The notes under the pieces were generated by a model. That model made no database searches and had not been told where the DNA came from. It saw only the letters and a program-made list of their open reading frames with translations. From the NCBI GenBank assembly GCA_963677085.2, contig CAXXFH010000004.1, positions 4,402,001 through 4,466,000 on the forward strand: a stretch of DNA of 64,000 nucleotides, read 5' to 3'. A program made the position numbers and the translations under genes. Source of the DNA: G963677085 sp963677085 (GTDB lineage Bacteria; Planctomycetota; Planctomycetia; Pirellulales; Thermoguttaceae). Position 1 is the first letter of the stretch, and each line of letters begins with the position of its first letter. This document shows, piece after piece, positions 19,931-28,131 of the stretch.

Positions 19931-21145
19931 TCAACAAAAACGGCCGCGATTGAGAATTCCCCGTGGATCAAAACGATCCCTAATGGCTTGCGAAATGGTG
20001 GCCGACATTCCCCGGGCGTTCCAAACGTCGTCGAGCGCAAGTTGCACGCCCTCGGGCGTCTTCAGCACGATCAGATTTCCGCCCAAGGCATCGACGGCCG
20101 GACGAAGTTGCCCACGCAGTAACTCGGCGAAACGCTCCTGTCGCGACGGCGAAAACCTCGCCCTCACGATGCCGTTGCCCGCCAGAGCGTGCACGGACGC
20201 TTCCGCATCGAGTTCGAGGAACTTTGCGACGACGTCGACCGTGTGGCCCGGCAGTACGTGAACCTGCACGGTTGACGAACGATCGCGCATCCACTGGCAC
20301 ATCGCCTCGGCCGGTTCGGCGGCCAGCGTTTCGATCGCCGCCACGCCGGCCTCGCGCCATTCGTCGTGAACGGTGCGCACCATCCAGTCGATCGTCGCCC
20401 TGGGACCTTGGAACCCGACGACCAACCGAACCGACTCGTCGGAGCCGACTGACAACACGGGATTTGATCGTGGCTGAGTTCCGGCCAGCAGGTCGATCGA
20501 CACGGGCAACGTCTTCGTATGTACCAAGGCGGCCAACAAACGCTCGGCCGCATCCAGATCGCTCACCTCGGCGACGACCATGGCTTGCGTTTCGGGCCGG
20601 GGACGTACCATCAACGTCAGTTGGGTAATCACCCCTAGCGTGCCCAACGAGCCGACCATCAACCGGCAGAGGTCGTAACCGGCCGCGTTTTTCACCACCC
20701 GACCGCCGGCCGAAAACGTCGTGCCGCAACCGTTTGCGGCAGTCAGCCCGATTACGTAGTCACGCAGTGTGGCGTAACCGAAGCGTCGCGGTCCGAATGC
20801 CCCGGCGGCGACCGCTCCGCCGATGGTCGCCCGATCGGGCTGGGCGATGTCGACTGGTAACCATTGTCCCTTTTCGGCCAAACGACGCTGCAAATCGGAC
20901 ACCCGCATTCCCGCCTCGACGGTAATCGTCATGTCGGCCGCGGCGTGGTCGATCAGCCGGTCCAGCCGCGAGACCGAAAGCCCGATGCCCGGCTCCGAAG
21001 GCGGCAGACCGAGGTCGATCTGCGTGCGCCCGCCCACCGGATAGACCGGCCGGGAGTTTTCGTCCGCATCGCGAATCACCTCAGCCACAGCAGCGACGTC
21101 GGGCGGTGCAACAGAGTCGATCAGCGGAAGTGTGGCGAGGGACAT
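19931..21145 (-). CDS. glcE: Glycolate oxidase FAD-binding subunit GlcE
   Basis: A 404-residue FAD-binding protein of the PCMH/VAO type. It shows PVGGRTQIDLGLPP, TVEAGMRVSDLQRRLAEKGQWLPVD and ATIGGAVAAGAFGPRRFGYATLRDYVIGL, the FAD-diphosphate binding pattern, followed by GRVVKNAAGYDLCRLMVGSLGTLGVIT. GlcE is one of two flavoprotein-like subunits of the membrane-associated glycolate dehydrogenase. It lies between glcD (67 bp upstream) and glcF (26 bp downstream) on the same strand. Confidence 0.92.
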   Translation of the reverse strand: MSLATLPLIDSVAPPDVAAVAEVIRDADENSRPVYPVGGRTQIDLGLPPSEPGIGLSVSRLDRLIDHAAADMTITVEAGMRVSDLQRRLAEKGQWLPVDIAQPDRATIGGAVAAGAFGPRRFGYATLRDYVIGLTAANGCGTTFSAGGRVVKNAAGYDLCRLMVGSLGTLGVITQLTLMVRPRPETQAMVVAEVSDLDAAERLLAALVHTKTLPVSIDLLAGTQPRSNPVLSVGSDESVRLVVGFQGPRATIDWMVRTVHDEWREAGVAAIETLAAEPAEAMCQWMRDRSSTVQVHVLPGHTVDVVAKFLELDAEASVHALAGNGIVRARFSPSRQERFAELLRGQLRPAVDALGGNLIVLKTPEGVQLALDDVWNARGMSATISQAIRDRFDPRGILNRGRFC

Positions 21146-21212
21146 CAGAGAGGCTAGAGGTTAGAGACTAGGGATTAGACACGGCAGTTGCCGGCCGCTT
21201 GCGGCTTCGCCA

Positions 21213-22595
21213 TCAACAGTTGTGGGGAATCAGTTTGCCAGGATTAAGCCGGCGCGAGGGATCGAAGGCCTCGCGCACCGCGTTCATTGCCTCCAAATCG
21301 GTCGGCCCGAAGAGACGATCCATAAAGTCCAACTTCTCGATGCCGATGCCGTGTTCGGCCGTCACACTGCCGCCCGAGACAACGCACTCTTCGAGCAATT
21401 CGTGGCCCGCGGCCAACGCCCGATCGACTTGTTCGCGGTCGCGGTCGTCGAACAGCAAAATCGGATGCACGTTGCCATCGCCTGCGTGGGCGACGTTGAC
21501 GATGCGGATATTGTACTTACGGCTGATTTCGGTGATGCGTCGGATGATGTGCGGCAATTTGGTTCGCGGCACCACGCCGTCTTGGATGAAGTAGCTGGGA
21601 CTCAAACGCCCCACGGCCCCGACCGAGAGCTTGCGGCACTTCCACAGCAGGGCCCGTTCCGCGTCGGACGTGGCCTGCAAGACTTCGCGAGCGCCGCAAT
21701 ACTGGCAGAACTCGACGATCTGCTTCTGCTGCTCGTCCAATCCGGCCGAAGGGCCATCGACCTCGATGATGAGTACCGCGCCCGCGTCGGGCGGGAAACC
21801 GAAGTGAAAGGCCTCTTCGACGGCCGCCAAAATGCCCTGGTCCATCAGTTCCATGGCCGAAGGAATGATGCCTGCCGCAATGATTCGGCTGACCGTTTCG
21901 CTGGCGTCGTCGACCGAATCGAAGATCGCGCGCAACGCGCGATAGTCCTGAGGATCGGGTGTTAAACGCACCCAGGCCTTGGTTACAATGGCCAGCGTTC
22001 CTTCGTTGCCGCAGAGTACACCCAGCAAGTTCAAATCGGCCGGATTTTCGACGGGGCCGATTTGCACGATTGAACCGTCGCCCAGCACGACTTCCAGGCC
22101 CAAGATGTGATTGACCGTGACGCCGTACTTCAACGTGTGCGGTCCGCCGGCGTTGGTCGCCACGTTGCCACCGATGGTGGCCGCCCCTTGGCTCGACGGG
22201 TCGGGCGCGAAATGGTAACCCGTGCCTGCCAGACGCCGCGTGAGCACCAGGTTGGGTACGCCCGCCTCGACGACTGCCATGCGGTTGCGCAGGTCAATCT
22301 GGCAAACGCTGTTCATTCGCGTGAGCGAAACGACCACGCCGCCGTCGAAGGGCAAACACCCTCCGGCAAGGCTCGTGCCGGCGCCGCGTGCCACGATCGG
22401 CATGCTGAACTGCTGGCACAGCTTGACGACCTCGGACACCTGTTTGGCCGAGCCGGGCAAGACCACGACGTCGGGCGGCTTGCGTTCGATGGTGAATGCG
22501 TCGCAATCGTAAACGGCCAGTTCCGAGGGTGCCGAAATGACGTACCGCGACCCCAAGCACTTGCGCAATTCGCGAACCAGGGGAGAGTAGGACAT
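21213..22595 (-). CDS. glcD: Glycolate oxidase FAD-linked subunit GlcD
   Basis: A 460-residue flavoprotein that oxidises glycolate to glyoxylate. FAD-binding residues are in PIVARGAGTSLAGGCLPFDGG and QGAATIGGNVATNAGGPHTLKYG. The C-terminal FAD oxidase domain includes VNVAHAGDGNVHPILLFD and GGSVTAEHGIGIEKL, the conserved catalytic-histidine pattern of the GlcD/LDH family. The ATG at 22595 (MSYSPLVRELRK) is preferred to the open extension up to 22694 because homology begins there. It is the first gene of the glc cluster and probably carries its promoter. Confidence 0.94.
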   Translation of the reverse strand: MSYSPLVRELRKCLGSRYVISAPSELAVYDCDAFTIERKPPDVVVLPGSAKQVSEVVKLCQQFSMPIVARGAGTSLAGGCLPFDGGVVVSLTRMNSVCQIDLRNRMAVVEAGVPNLVLTRRLAGTGYHFAPDPSSQGAATIGGNVATNAGGPHTLKYGVTVNHILGLEVVLGDGSIVQIGPVENPADLNLLGVLCGNEGTLAIVTKAWVRLTPDPQDYRALRAIFDSVDDASETVSRIIAAGIIPSAMELMDQGILAAVEEAFHFGFPPDAGAVLIIEVDGPSAGLDEQQKQIVEFCQYCGAREVLQATSDAERALLWKCRKLSVGAVGRLSPSYFIQDGVVPRTKLPHIIRRITEISRKYNIRIVNVAHAGDGNVHPILLFDDRDREQVDRALAAGHELLEECVVSGGSVTAEHGIGIEKLDFMDRLFGPTDLEAMNAVREAFDPSRRLNPGKLIPHNC

Positions 22596-22700
22596 GGCAC
22601 AATCGGGGGCGGCGGTAACGACACAATGGGACCAGACACTCGCAATATACCTTCGGTAGTATAACCCTTGGAACCACCGCCGCCAAACCACCAAGCCTCT

Positions 22701-23009
22701 CTATTTTCTCAGTGAATGGCCGAGTTTCTCCTCCACGCTGGCCACTTTGGAGTCTAAACGTCCGGGATGCCCTTTGCGGTAGTCGATCTTGAGCGAGCAC
22801 TCCACCCGGTTGCAATCGGCGGCCAGGGCCTCGAAACACTGACGCACGACGTCCATTACTTCGTCGTACTCACCCTCCAGGGTGGTTCCCATTGAGTGGC
22901 ACCGATAGGACAAGCCGCTGCGGTCGACAATCTCCAGGCACCGGGCGACATATTCACTGAGGCTATCCCCTTTGTCGAGGGGGAAGATGCTGAAATCGAG
23001 CAGGACCAT
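22701..23009 (-). CDS. MTH1187/YkoF-type thiamine-binding family protein
   Basis: A 102-residue protein, MVLLDFSIFPLDKGDSLSEYV at its start, with YRCHSMGTTLEGEYDEVMDVVRQCFEAL and a lysine-rich KIDYRKGHPGR. This matches the small UPF0045/MTH1187 family, ferredoxin-like proteins that bind thiamine-like ligands. The role in the cell is not known in detail. It lies 105 bp upstream of glcD on the same strand; functional coupling is not obvious. Confidence 0.85.
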   Translation of the reverse strand: MVLLDFSIFPLDKGDSLSEYVARCLEIVDRSGLSYRCHSMGTTLEGEYDEVMDVVRQCFEALAADCNRVECSLKIDYRKGHPGRLDSKVASVEEKLGHSLRK

Positions 23010-23052
23010 GGCTTTTATCTCCAACAGAAGGGTCTTCGCCACGAAGGCCCAA

Positions 23053-23151
23053 CGGGTAGCCCCGACAGCTTTGCTATCGGGGTGCCGCCAAGGTATCCTC
23101 GGGCCTCTTGCGGCTGTGCCGCCCCGATAGCAGAGCGATCGGGGCTACCCG
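23053..23151. repeat. Nested cruciform-forming repeat
   Basis: CGGGTAGCCCCGA at 23053-23065 pairs with TCGGGGCTACCCG at 23139-23151. An inner pair has GCTATCGGGG at 23073-23082 with CCCCGATAGC at 23122-23131. It sits in the 366-bp divergent region between the thiamine-binding gene and the DUF1207 gene and could fold in either transcript leader. Confidence 0.75.
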
Positions 23152-23375
23152 CTACCCGTTGAACATCCGGCCAACGCTAATAATTCTATCACCACAGCGG
23201 GTGGTGTCGAACAAAGACCTGGAGAAAAGACGACGCAACCCTTATTCGCAAAACATCTTGCGTCAATTGAAAAACCTCTCTGCCATCGTTTGGCTCGATT
23301 CGCTACACTACGCCCCCTCTTCTTCCTCCCTCCGAGGAGTCATCTCGACGCTTTTCGCCCGCCAAGGTGAAGTTC

Positions 23376-24596
23376 ATGATCATCCAACGAGCTCATATTC
23401 GATGTGCTTCCGCTGCGATTTCGGTTGCGTTTTCCACAGTGTTCGGTCTGGCGTCGGCCTGGGGGCAAATTCAGGCAATGCCTCTGAACACGGCCGAGCG
23501 GGTGGAGACGATCCGTATCCCCAATCCGTTTGAGCTTGGGCAAACGTCCCCCGGAGTGACTCCGGCCGTGGCCTACACGGCGGTCGGCAGCCCGTTGAGT
23601 AACGCTGGTTCCGCCTTGTTCGCCGGGCACACCGCTGGCATGTCCTTGGCTAGCGCGGCGCCTTTCGGCGACGTACGACTTGCGGCAGCTACCAGTCCGG
23701 CACTTTCGCCCACGCCCGCAGCCACTATCGAACTGGTCGCGCCCGACTCGACGTCGGGTCCTCTGTATCCCACGATGGGGCCTGTGGATTATGGGCAAAG
23801 TTTTCCCATGCAAAATTATCTAACGGGGCAGCAGGGCGGCTACCAGTGGCAATTGCTGCCCACTGGTTTGATGTATCCGGCCTATTTGGCTGGCGGTCGG
23901 GAATCGCGGTTCGCCAGTCATTGGGTGCGGCAGCGAAACCGCGACTGGGTGTGGGACGTTACGCTCGGTGGCCGTGCCGGCATTCTTCGCTACGGTACGG
24001 ACGATCCGATCTATCCCGAAGGCTGGCAGCTCGATATCGAAGGCGCCGCGTTTCCCCGGCTCGACCTGGAAAGCGATCGTGATATGGTCTCGGCCGACTT
24101 CCGGTTTGGCGTGCCGTTGACTCGTCGTAGCGGCCGTTGGGAATGGAAACTGGCCTACTACCACCTGAGCTCTCACCTGGGCGACGAATACATGATCACC
24201 CATCCGGGTGCGCGGCGGCTCAACTATGTGCGAGACTGCATCGTGTTTGGTTCGGCGTTCCGCCTGGCGCCCGACTTCCGCCTCTATGCCGAGGCCGACT
24301 ATTCCTTTTACAACCGTGGCGGCTCGCGGCCTTGGGCGTTTCAGTTTGGTCTCGACTGGAGCCAAATCGAGCCAACGTCACTGTGGGGGTCGCCGTTTTT
24401 CGCCATCAATGCCCACTTGCGGCAGGAAAACGATTTTGGCGGCAATCTGACGGTTCAAACCGGATGGCAATGGCGCGGCCAAACCGGTCACCTTTTCCGT
24501 GTCGGCCTCGAATATCTCGACGGCATGAGCGATCAGGCCCAATTCTACGACCGCTTCGAGCAGCAAATCGGCGTCGGCCTCTGGTACGACTATTGA
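23376..24596 (+). CDS. DUF1207 family outer-membrane protein
   Basis: About 406 residues with an N-terminal signal peptide (RCASAAISVAFSTVFGLASA). From residue ~170 it matches DUF1207: ESRFASHWVRQRNRDWVWDV, GGRAGILRYG, then alternating aromatic beta-strands such as WEWKLAYYHLSSHLGDEY and FRLYAEADYSFYNRGG. It ends in IGVGLWYDY, an aromatic C-terminal beta-strand typical of outer-membrane barrels. The first 170 residues are low-complexity and A/P/T rich. The ATG at 23376 has AAGG eight bases upstream; a GTG at 23367 in the same frame is the alternative. Function is unknown. Confidence 0.8.
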   Translation: MIIQRAHIRCASAAISVAFSTVFGLASAWGQIQAMPLNTAERVETIRIPNPFELGQTSPGVTPAVAYTAVGSPLSNAGSALFAGHTAGMSLASAAPFGDVRLAAATSPALSPTPAATIELVAPDSTSGPLYPTMGPVDYGQSFPMQNYLTGQQGGYQWQLLPTGLMYPAYLAGGRESRFASHWVRQRNRDWVWDVTLGGRAGILRYGTDDPIYPEGWQLDIEGAAFPRLDLESDRDMVSADFRFGVPLTRRSGRWEWKLAYYHLSSHLGDEYMITHPGARRLNYVRDCIVFGSAFRLAPDFRLYAEADYSFYNRGGSRPWAFQFGLDWSQIEPTSLWGSPFFAINAHLRQENDFGGNLTVQTGWQWRGQTGHLFRVGLEYLDGMSDQAQFYDRFEQQIGVGLWYDY

Positions 24597-24878
24597 CGAG
24601 GGGCGAGGGACGAGAGACGAGGGTTGGTCGGTTCAGCGACCATCGCCCGACGCGAAAAGCATCCTCGATCGCACTTGCAGCTTCGCCAAACACCAAGATG
24701 GCGAGTCTAGTGAAACCTTGTCGATTGTAGCGATTATGCCGCTCGTAAGTGGGCGACCTTGCGGGTTGCGCAACCTGTTCCTTAAGTTCCGGTTCTTCCG
24801 CCTCCGATGAATACCACTGTCTGGCGCTCTGTCAGCGTCGTGGCACAGGGCTCATCAAATCGGAAGGGGGGAAAGCCG

Positions 24879-25457
24879 ATGCGTTGGCATGTTTGTTTGG
24901 GGATCGTCGCGGGGCTTTGGATGGTATCGCATGTGGTTGCCTTGAAGGCCGAAGCCGCTGAACCCACCACCCGACAGTTGCTGGCCGCCCAACAGCAACT
25001 CCAAATCGATCTGAAAGTGGCCATGGCCAACGGCCAATTCACCCAGCGAGAGAAGGCGCGACTTGTCGCTCGGGCGGAACGTACACTTCCCGAACGCTAC
25101 TACGTGGCTTGGCGAAAATCGATCGAACCGCTGAAGGTTTCGCCCACGGGCACTCAGGAGTCGTGGAGCCTGGGCCTGATGGCCGTCGATTTCCCTCGTC
25201 TGCCCAACGTTCAGTTTCCGGCGTTTCCGCGACGACCGATAGCTGCCACGTTTCTGCCAAAGTCGCTGCAAGCAAGAATGGTTGAACCCGGTAGGGTAGT
25301 TTACGGCAGCAACGTGGCCGTCACACCGCAACGGCGGAGAGCCGAGCCGAGCACCATCGCCGAAACGCCGAGCAAGTCGGCCACATCGCCCGTGGCGAGA
25401 ACCGTCGCACGCCCCAAGAGCACGACGAATTCGGCCAGCACGCTGCCGCGAGGGTAA
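24879..25457 (+). CDS. Hypothetical exported protein
   Basis: A 192-residue protein not recognised from any family. The ATG at 24879 is preceded by the strong ribosome site GGAAGGGGGG and gives MRWHVCLGIVAGLWMVSHVV, a signal peptide ending near AEAAEP. The mature N-terminus is helical and charged (QLLAAQQQLQIDLKVAMANG). The C-terminal 60 residues are rich in Ser, Thr, Pro and Arg and probably disordered. A frame extension to 24807 lacks support. Confidence 0.65.
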   Translation: MRWHVCLGIVAGLWMVSHVVALKAEAAEPTTRQLLAAQQQLQIDLKVAMANGQFTQREKARLVARAERTLPERYYVAWRKSIEPLKVSPTGTQESWSLGLMAVDFPRLPNVQFPAFPRRPIAATFLPKSLQARMVEPGRVVYGSNVAVTPQRRRAEPSTIAETPSKSATSPVARTVARPKSTTNSASTLPRG

Positions 25458-25481
25458 CACGGTCGCGCCCACTTCACTTCT

Positions 25482-25621
25482 CCTGGTTCCCACACTGCGG
25501 CGTGGGAACCCAAGCGTAGGACGCTTTGCGTCCGTGCAGTGCGAACGGATGCTTTTCTTGGTCTCCTCGCGACGCGAAGCGTCGCTGCGTGCGTTCCCAC
25601 GTGAAACGTGGGAACGAGAGG
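25482..25621 (+). repeat. Dispersed ~140-bp hairpin element, copy A
   Basis: Contains GGTTCCCAC/GTGGGAACC at 25485-25510, a GACGCGAAGCGTC palindrome at 25571-25583 and GTTCCCACGT/ACGTGGGAAC at 25593-25615. The order of blocks (CCTGGTTCCCAC, a GGACGC segment, GCAGTGCG, CGCGACGCGAAGCGTCG, a TTCCCAC hairpin, GAGAGG) is repeated in reverse orientation at 46435-46565. It lies between two genes and has no ORF of its own. Confidence 0.8.
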
Positions 25622-25697
25622 AATCGCAGTTCGGCGAAGCACCGGCCCATTTTCACTGCACCGGTAAACCTGCTACACTGGTGCGACAGGTGAACCT

Positions 25698-26339
25698 ATG
25701 GCACATGCATCTTCTTCCCGCCGGCTGTTTTTTCAGGAGTTTCGCCGGAACTTCCACACGACCGGAGCCGTTTTGCCCAGCGGACGGTTTCTGGCCGCGG
25801 CCCTTGCGCGCCACGTGGGCCAGCAGGGCAACGGTGCGGAACGGGTGATGGAGGTTGGCCCGGGCACGGGAGCCGTTACCCGGCACATCATCGACCGCCT
25901 GCGGCCCGAGGATTCGCTCGATCTGGTCGAGCTCAACGACGCGTTCGTCGGGCAACTGAAGCAACTTCTCGAACACGACGACCGGTTTCATTCGGCCGCC
26001 GACCGCACCGAGGTGTTGCACATGGCGGTCGAAGACCTTCCTGACGATCGTCAATACGACCGCATCGTTTCCGGGCTGCCGCTGAACAACTTCTCTGCCG
26101 AAGTGGTTCGACAGATTCTAACGATTTTGATGGCCCGGCTTCGGCCCGGCGGCACACTTTCATTTTTCGAGTATATTGCCATCCGTCGTGCCCGACTGCT
26201 GGTCAGTGGGCGCGCCGAGCGGTGCCGGCTGCGGGGGATTGGCGAGGCGCTGCACGAAGTACTCCACCCGGGTGAATTCCGCCGAGATTGGATTTGGTGG
26301 AATGTCCCGCCTGCTTGGGTTCACCACGTGAAGAAGTAA
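25698..26339 (+). CDS. Class I SAM-dependent methyltransferase, phospholipid N-methyltransferase-like
   Basis: A 213-residue soluble protein. The N-terminus FFQEFRRNFHTTGAVLPSGRFLAAAL resembles the PmtA/KsgA-like start, followed by the SAM-binding motif VMEVGPGTGAVTRHI, LVELNDAFV and DRIVSGLPLNNF, the motif IV of phosphatidylethanolamine N-methyltransferases. It probably methylates a membrane phospholipid head group, although rRNA-type activity cannot be ruled out. It begins with ATG at 25698 shortly after the copy A repeat. The next gene is 194 bp downstream and has its own promoter candidate. Confidence 0.8.
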   Translation: MAHASSSRRLFFQEFRRNFHTTGAVLPSGRFLAAALARHVGQQGNGAERVMEVGPGTGAVTRHIIDRLRPEDSLDLVELNDAFVGQLKQLLEHDDRFHSAADRTEVLHMAVEDLPDDRQYDRIVSGLPLNNFSAEVVRQILTILMARLRPGGTLSFFEYIAIRRARLLVSGRAERCRLRGIGEALHEVLHPGEFRRDWIWWNVPPAWVHHVKK

Positions 26340-26400
26340 TGTCCCCACGGTTGCTTGCTTCGCTTGCTGCCCCCCCCAGACGAATAGATTTGCGTTTATC

Positions 26401-26429
26401 TTGCCTGGGCATTTCGGGTTCACTATACT
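26401..26429 (+). promoter_or_regulatory. Sigma70-like promoter for the S41 protease gene
   Basis: TTGCCT at 26401-26406 and TATACT at 26424-26429 are separated by exactly 17 bp. They lie about 105 bp upstream of the protease start at 26534, just after a run of eight C residues at 26370-26377. Confidence 0.55.
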
Positions 26430-26533
26430 TGACAGATAACTGCCTTCGTGCGGCAAAACGGCATTTGCACCCTGTTTGTTACCCTCCTGCTCTCTGCCGC
26501 TTCCCCCTCGTTCGCTCATGGAGGTTCTATTCT

Positions 26534-28003
26534 ATGGCGCGACGCACTTCGATTTTGGCGCTGGTGTTGTTAAGCCTGATGGGCTTCACGACGTTGGTGG
26601 CTTCCGAAAAACTCGATAAACCCGACAAGACACAGGAAGAATATTACGACCTGTTTCGCACGCTTGTCGATGCGATCGACCAGGTCGACCGCAATTACGT
26701 CAAGGAAGTCGATCGCCGCGAGTTGGTTGAAGCGGCCATCGAGGGTGTGCTCAGTAAACTCGATCCTTACTCCACCTACATCAGCCCTGAGGAAATCTCT
26801 CGGTTTCGTAGTACGGTGGAGAGCCACTTCGGTGGGATCGGTATCCAAGTGACGATGGACGACGGCCAACTGAAGGTAATCAGCCCCTTGGTCGGCACGC
26901 CGGCCTATAAGGCGGGAATCGTGGCCGGCGACCGGATTTTGGCCATCGATGGCAAGACGACCGAAGAGATCACGCTGGAAGACGCCGTCAAAATGCTCAA
27001 GGGCAAAGACGGTACCAAGGTGACCTTAACGATCGTCCACCCCGGTGCCACCAAGCGGATTGAGGTTCCGGTCGTTCGGGGACAGATCCATGTCGACACC
27101 GTATTGGGCGACCATCGCGGGGATAACGATACCTGGGAATACGTGCTCGACGGCAAGCAGGGAATCGGCTACATCCGCGTGACGGCGTTCAGCCGTGACA
27201 CGGCCACGGAAATTCGCAAGACACTCGAAGAGCTTCGCAAGAAGGGGATGCGGGCGCTGATTCTCGACTTGCGTTTCAACCCGGGCGGACTGCTCAGTTC
27301 GGCTATCGAAGTGAGCGATCTGTTTGTGCCCGATGGCCGCATCGTAAGCACCAAGGGCCGCAACAGTCCCGAGCGTGTTTGGGACGCCCGAAAAGATGGC
27401 ACCTTCGACGGCTTTCCCATGGTCGTGTTGGTCAACCGCTACAGTGCCAGCGCCAGCGAGATCGTTTCGGCCTGTTTGCAGGACCACAAGCGTGCCGTTG
27501 TGATGGGCGAACGCACTTGGGGTAAGGGGAGTGTCCAAAACGTGATTAACTTGGACAGCGGCCACAGTGCTCTGAAATTGACGACGGCTGCCTATCGACG
27601 CCCCAGTGGTAAGAACATTCATCGTTTCAAGAACGCGAAAAACGACGACGAATGGGGTGTGATGCCCGATCCGGTCCATCGTTTACGCTTGCCGGATGGC
27701 GAGATGCTCGGTTTGATCGAGTATCAACGGCGGCGCGACATCGTGCGGCCTCATCCGCAACATCCGTCGGCAGATACCACACAGGGCGAGACGCCAACCG
27801 ACGACGAGGCTGCCGGCGACGATTCGGCCACCAAGTCTGACGAGAACCAAACCACCAAGTCGGCAAGTTCCGCCGAGGAAGCGACGTCCGAGAAAGACGT
27901 TGTCGACCAAGACAACACGGCCGCCGAGAAACCGTTTGTCGACCGGCAGTTACAGATGGCCGTCGGCTATCTCAGCGACGAGCTGGCGCGGGTGGAAAAG
28001 TAG
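26534..28003 (+). CDS. S41 family C-terminal processing protease with PDZ domain
   Basis: A 489-residue exported protease. MARRTSILALVLLSLMGFTTLVAS is a signal peptide or anchor. A helical N-domain (LDPYSTYISPEE) precedes a PDZ domain (GGIGIQV through GDRILAIDGK). The S41 core follows: LDLRFNPGGLLSSA, NRYSASASEIVSACLQ with the catalytic serine, and GERTWGKGSVQ with the catalytic lysine. The C-terminus is acidic and low-complexity (about residues 410-475). It should cleave unfolded or C-terminally tagged proteins in the periplasm. The frame is open from 26288, but that would overlap the methyltransferase and lacks a signal peptide at its start. Confidence 0.93.
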   Translation: MARRTSILALVLLSLMGFTTLVASEKLDKPDKTQEEYYDLFRTLVDAIDQVDRNYVKEVDRRELVEAAIEGVLSKLDPYSTYISPEEISRFRSTVESHFGGIGIQVTMDDGQLKVISPLVGTPAYKAGIVAGDRILAIDGKTTEEITLEDAVKMLKGKDGTKVTLTIVHPGATKRIEVPVVRGQIHVDTVLGDHRGDNDTWEYVLDGKQGIGYIRVTAFSRDTATEIRKTLEELRKKGMRALILDLRFNPGGLLSSAIEVSDLFVPDGRIVSTKGRNSPERVWDARKDGTFDGFPMVVLVNRYSASASEIVSACLQDHKRAVVMGERTWGKGSVQNVINLDSGHSALKLTTAAYRRPSGKNIHRFKNAKNDDEWGVMPDPVHRLRLPDGEMLGLIEYQRRRDIVRPHPQHPSADTTQGETPTDDEAAGDDSATKSDENQTTKSASSAEEATSEKDVVDQDNTAAEKPFVDRQLQMAVGYLSDELARVEK

Positions 28004-28055
28004 GATGATAGTGGTTAGTGGTTGGTCCGCTTTTGATCACACAGCCCTCTCCAAG

Positions 28056-28077
28056 CCCAGGGGTTGCAACCCCTGGG
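28056..28077. terminator. 22-bp perfect palindrome between convergent genes
   Basis: CCCAGGGGTTG/CAACCCCTGGG is a perfect uninterrupted palindrome in the gap between the converging S41 protease and AAA ATPase genes. It has no T-run on either side, so it may be a weak bidirectional terminator or another dispersed repeat. Confidence 0.45.
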
Positions 28078-28131
28078 TTGACTCACCAACACACTCGCCA
28101 CCCCCCACAAAACCAACCACCCGCCAGCACA

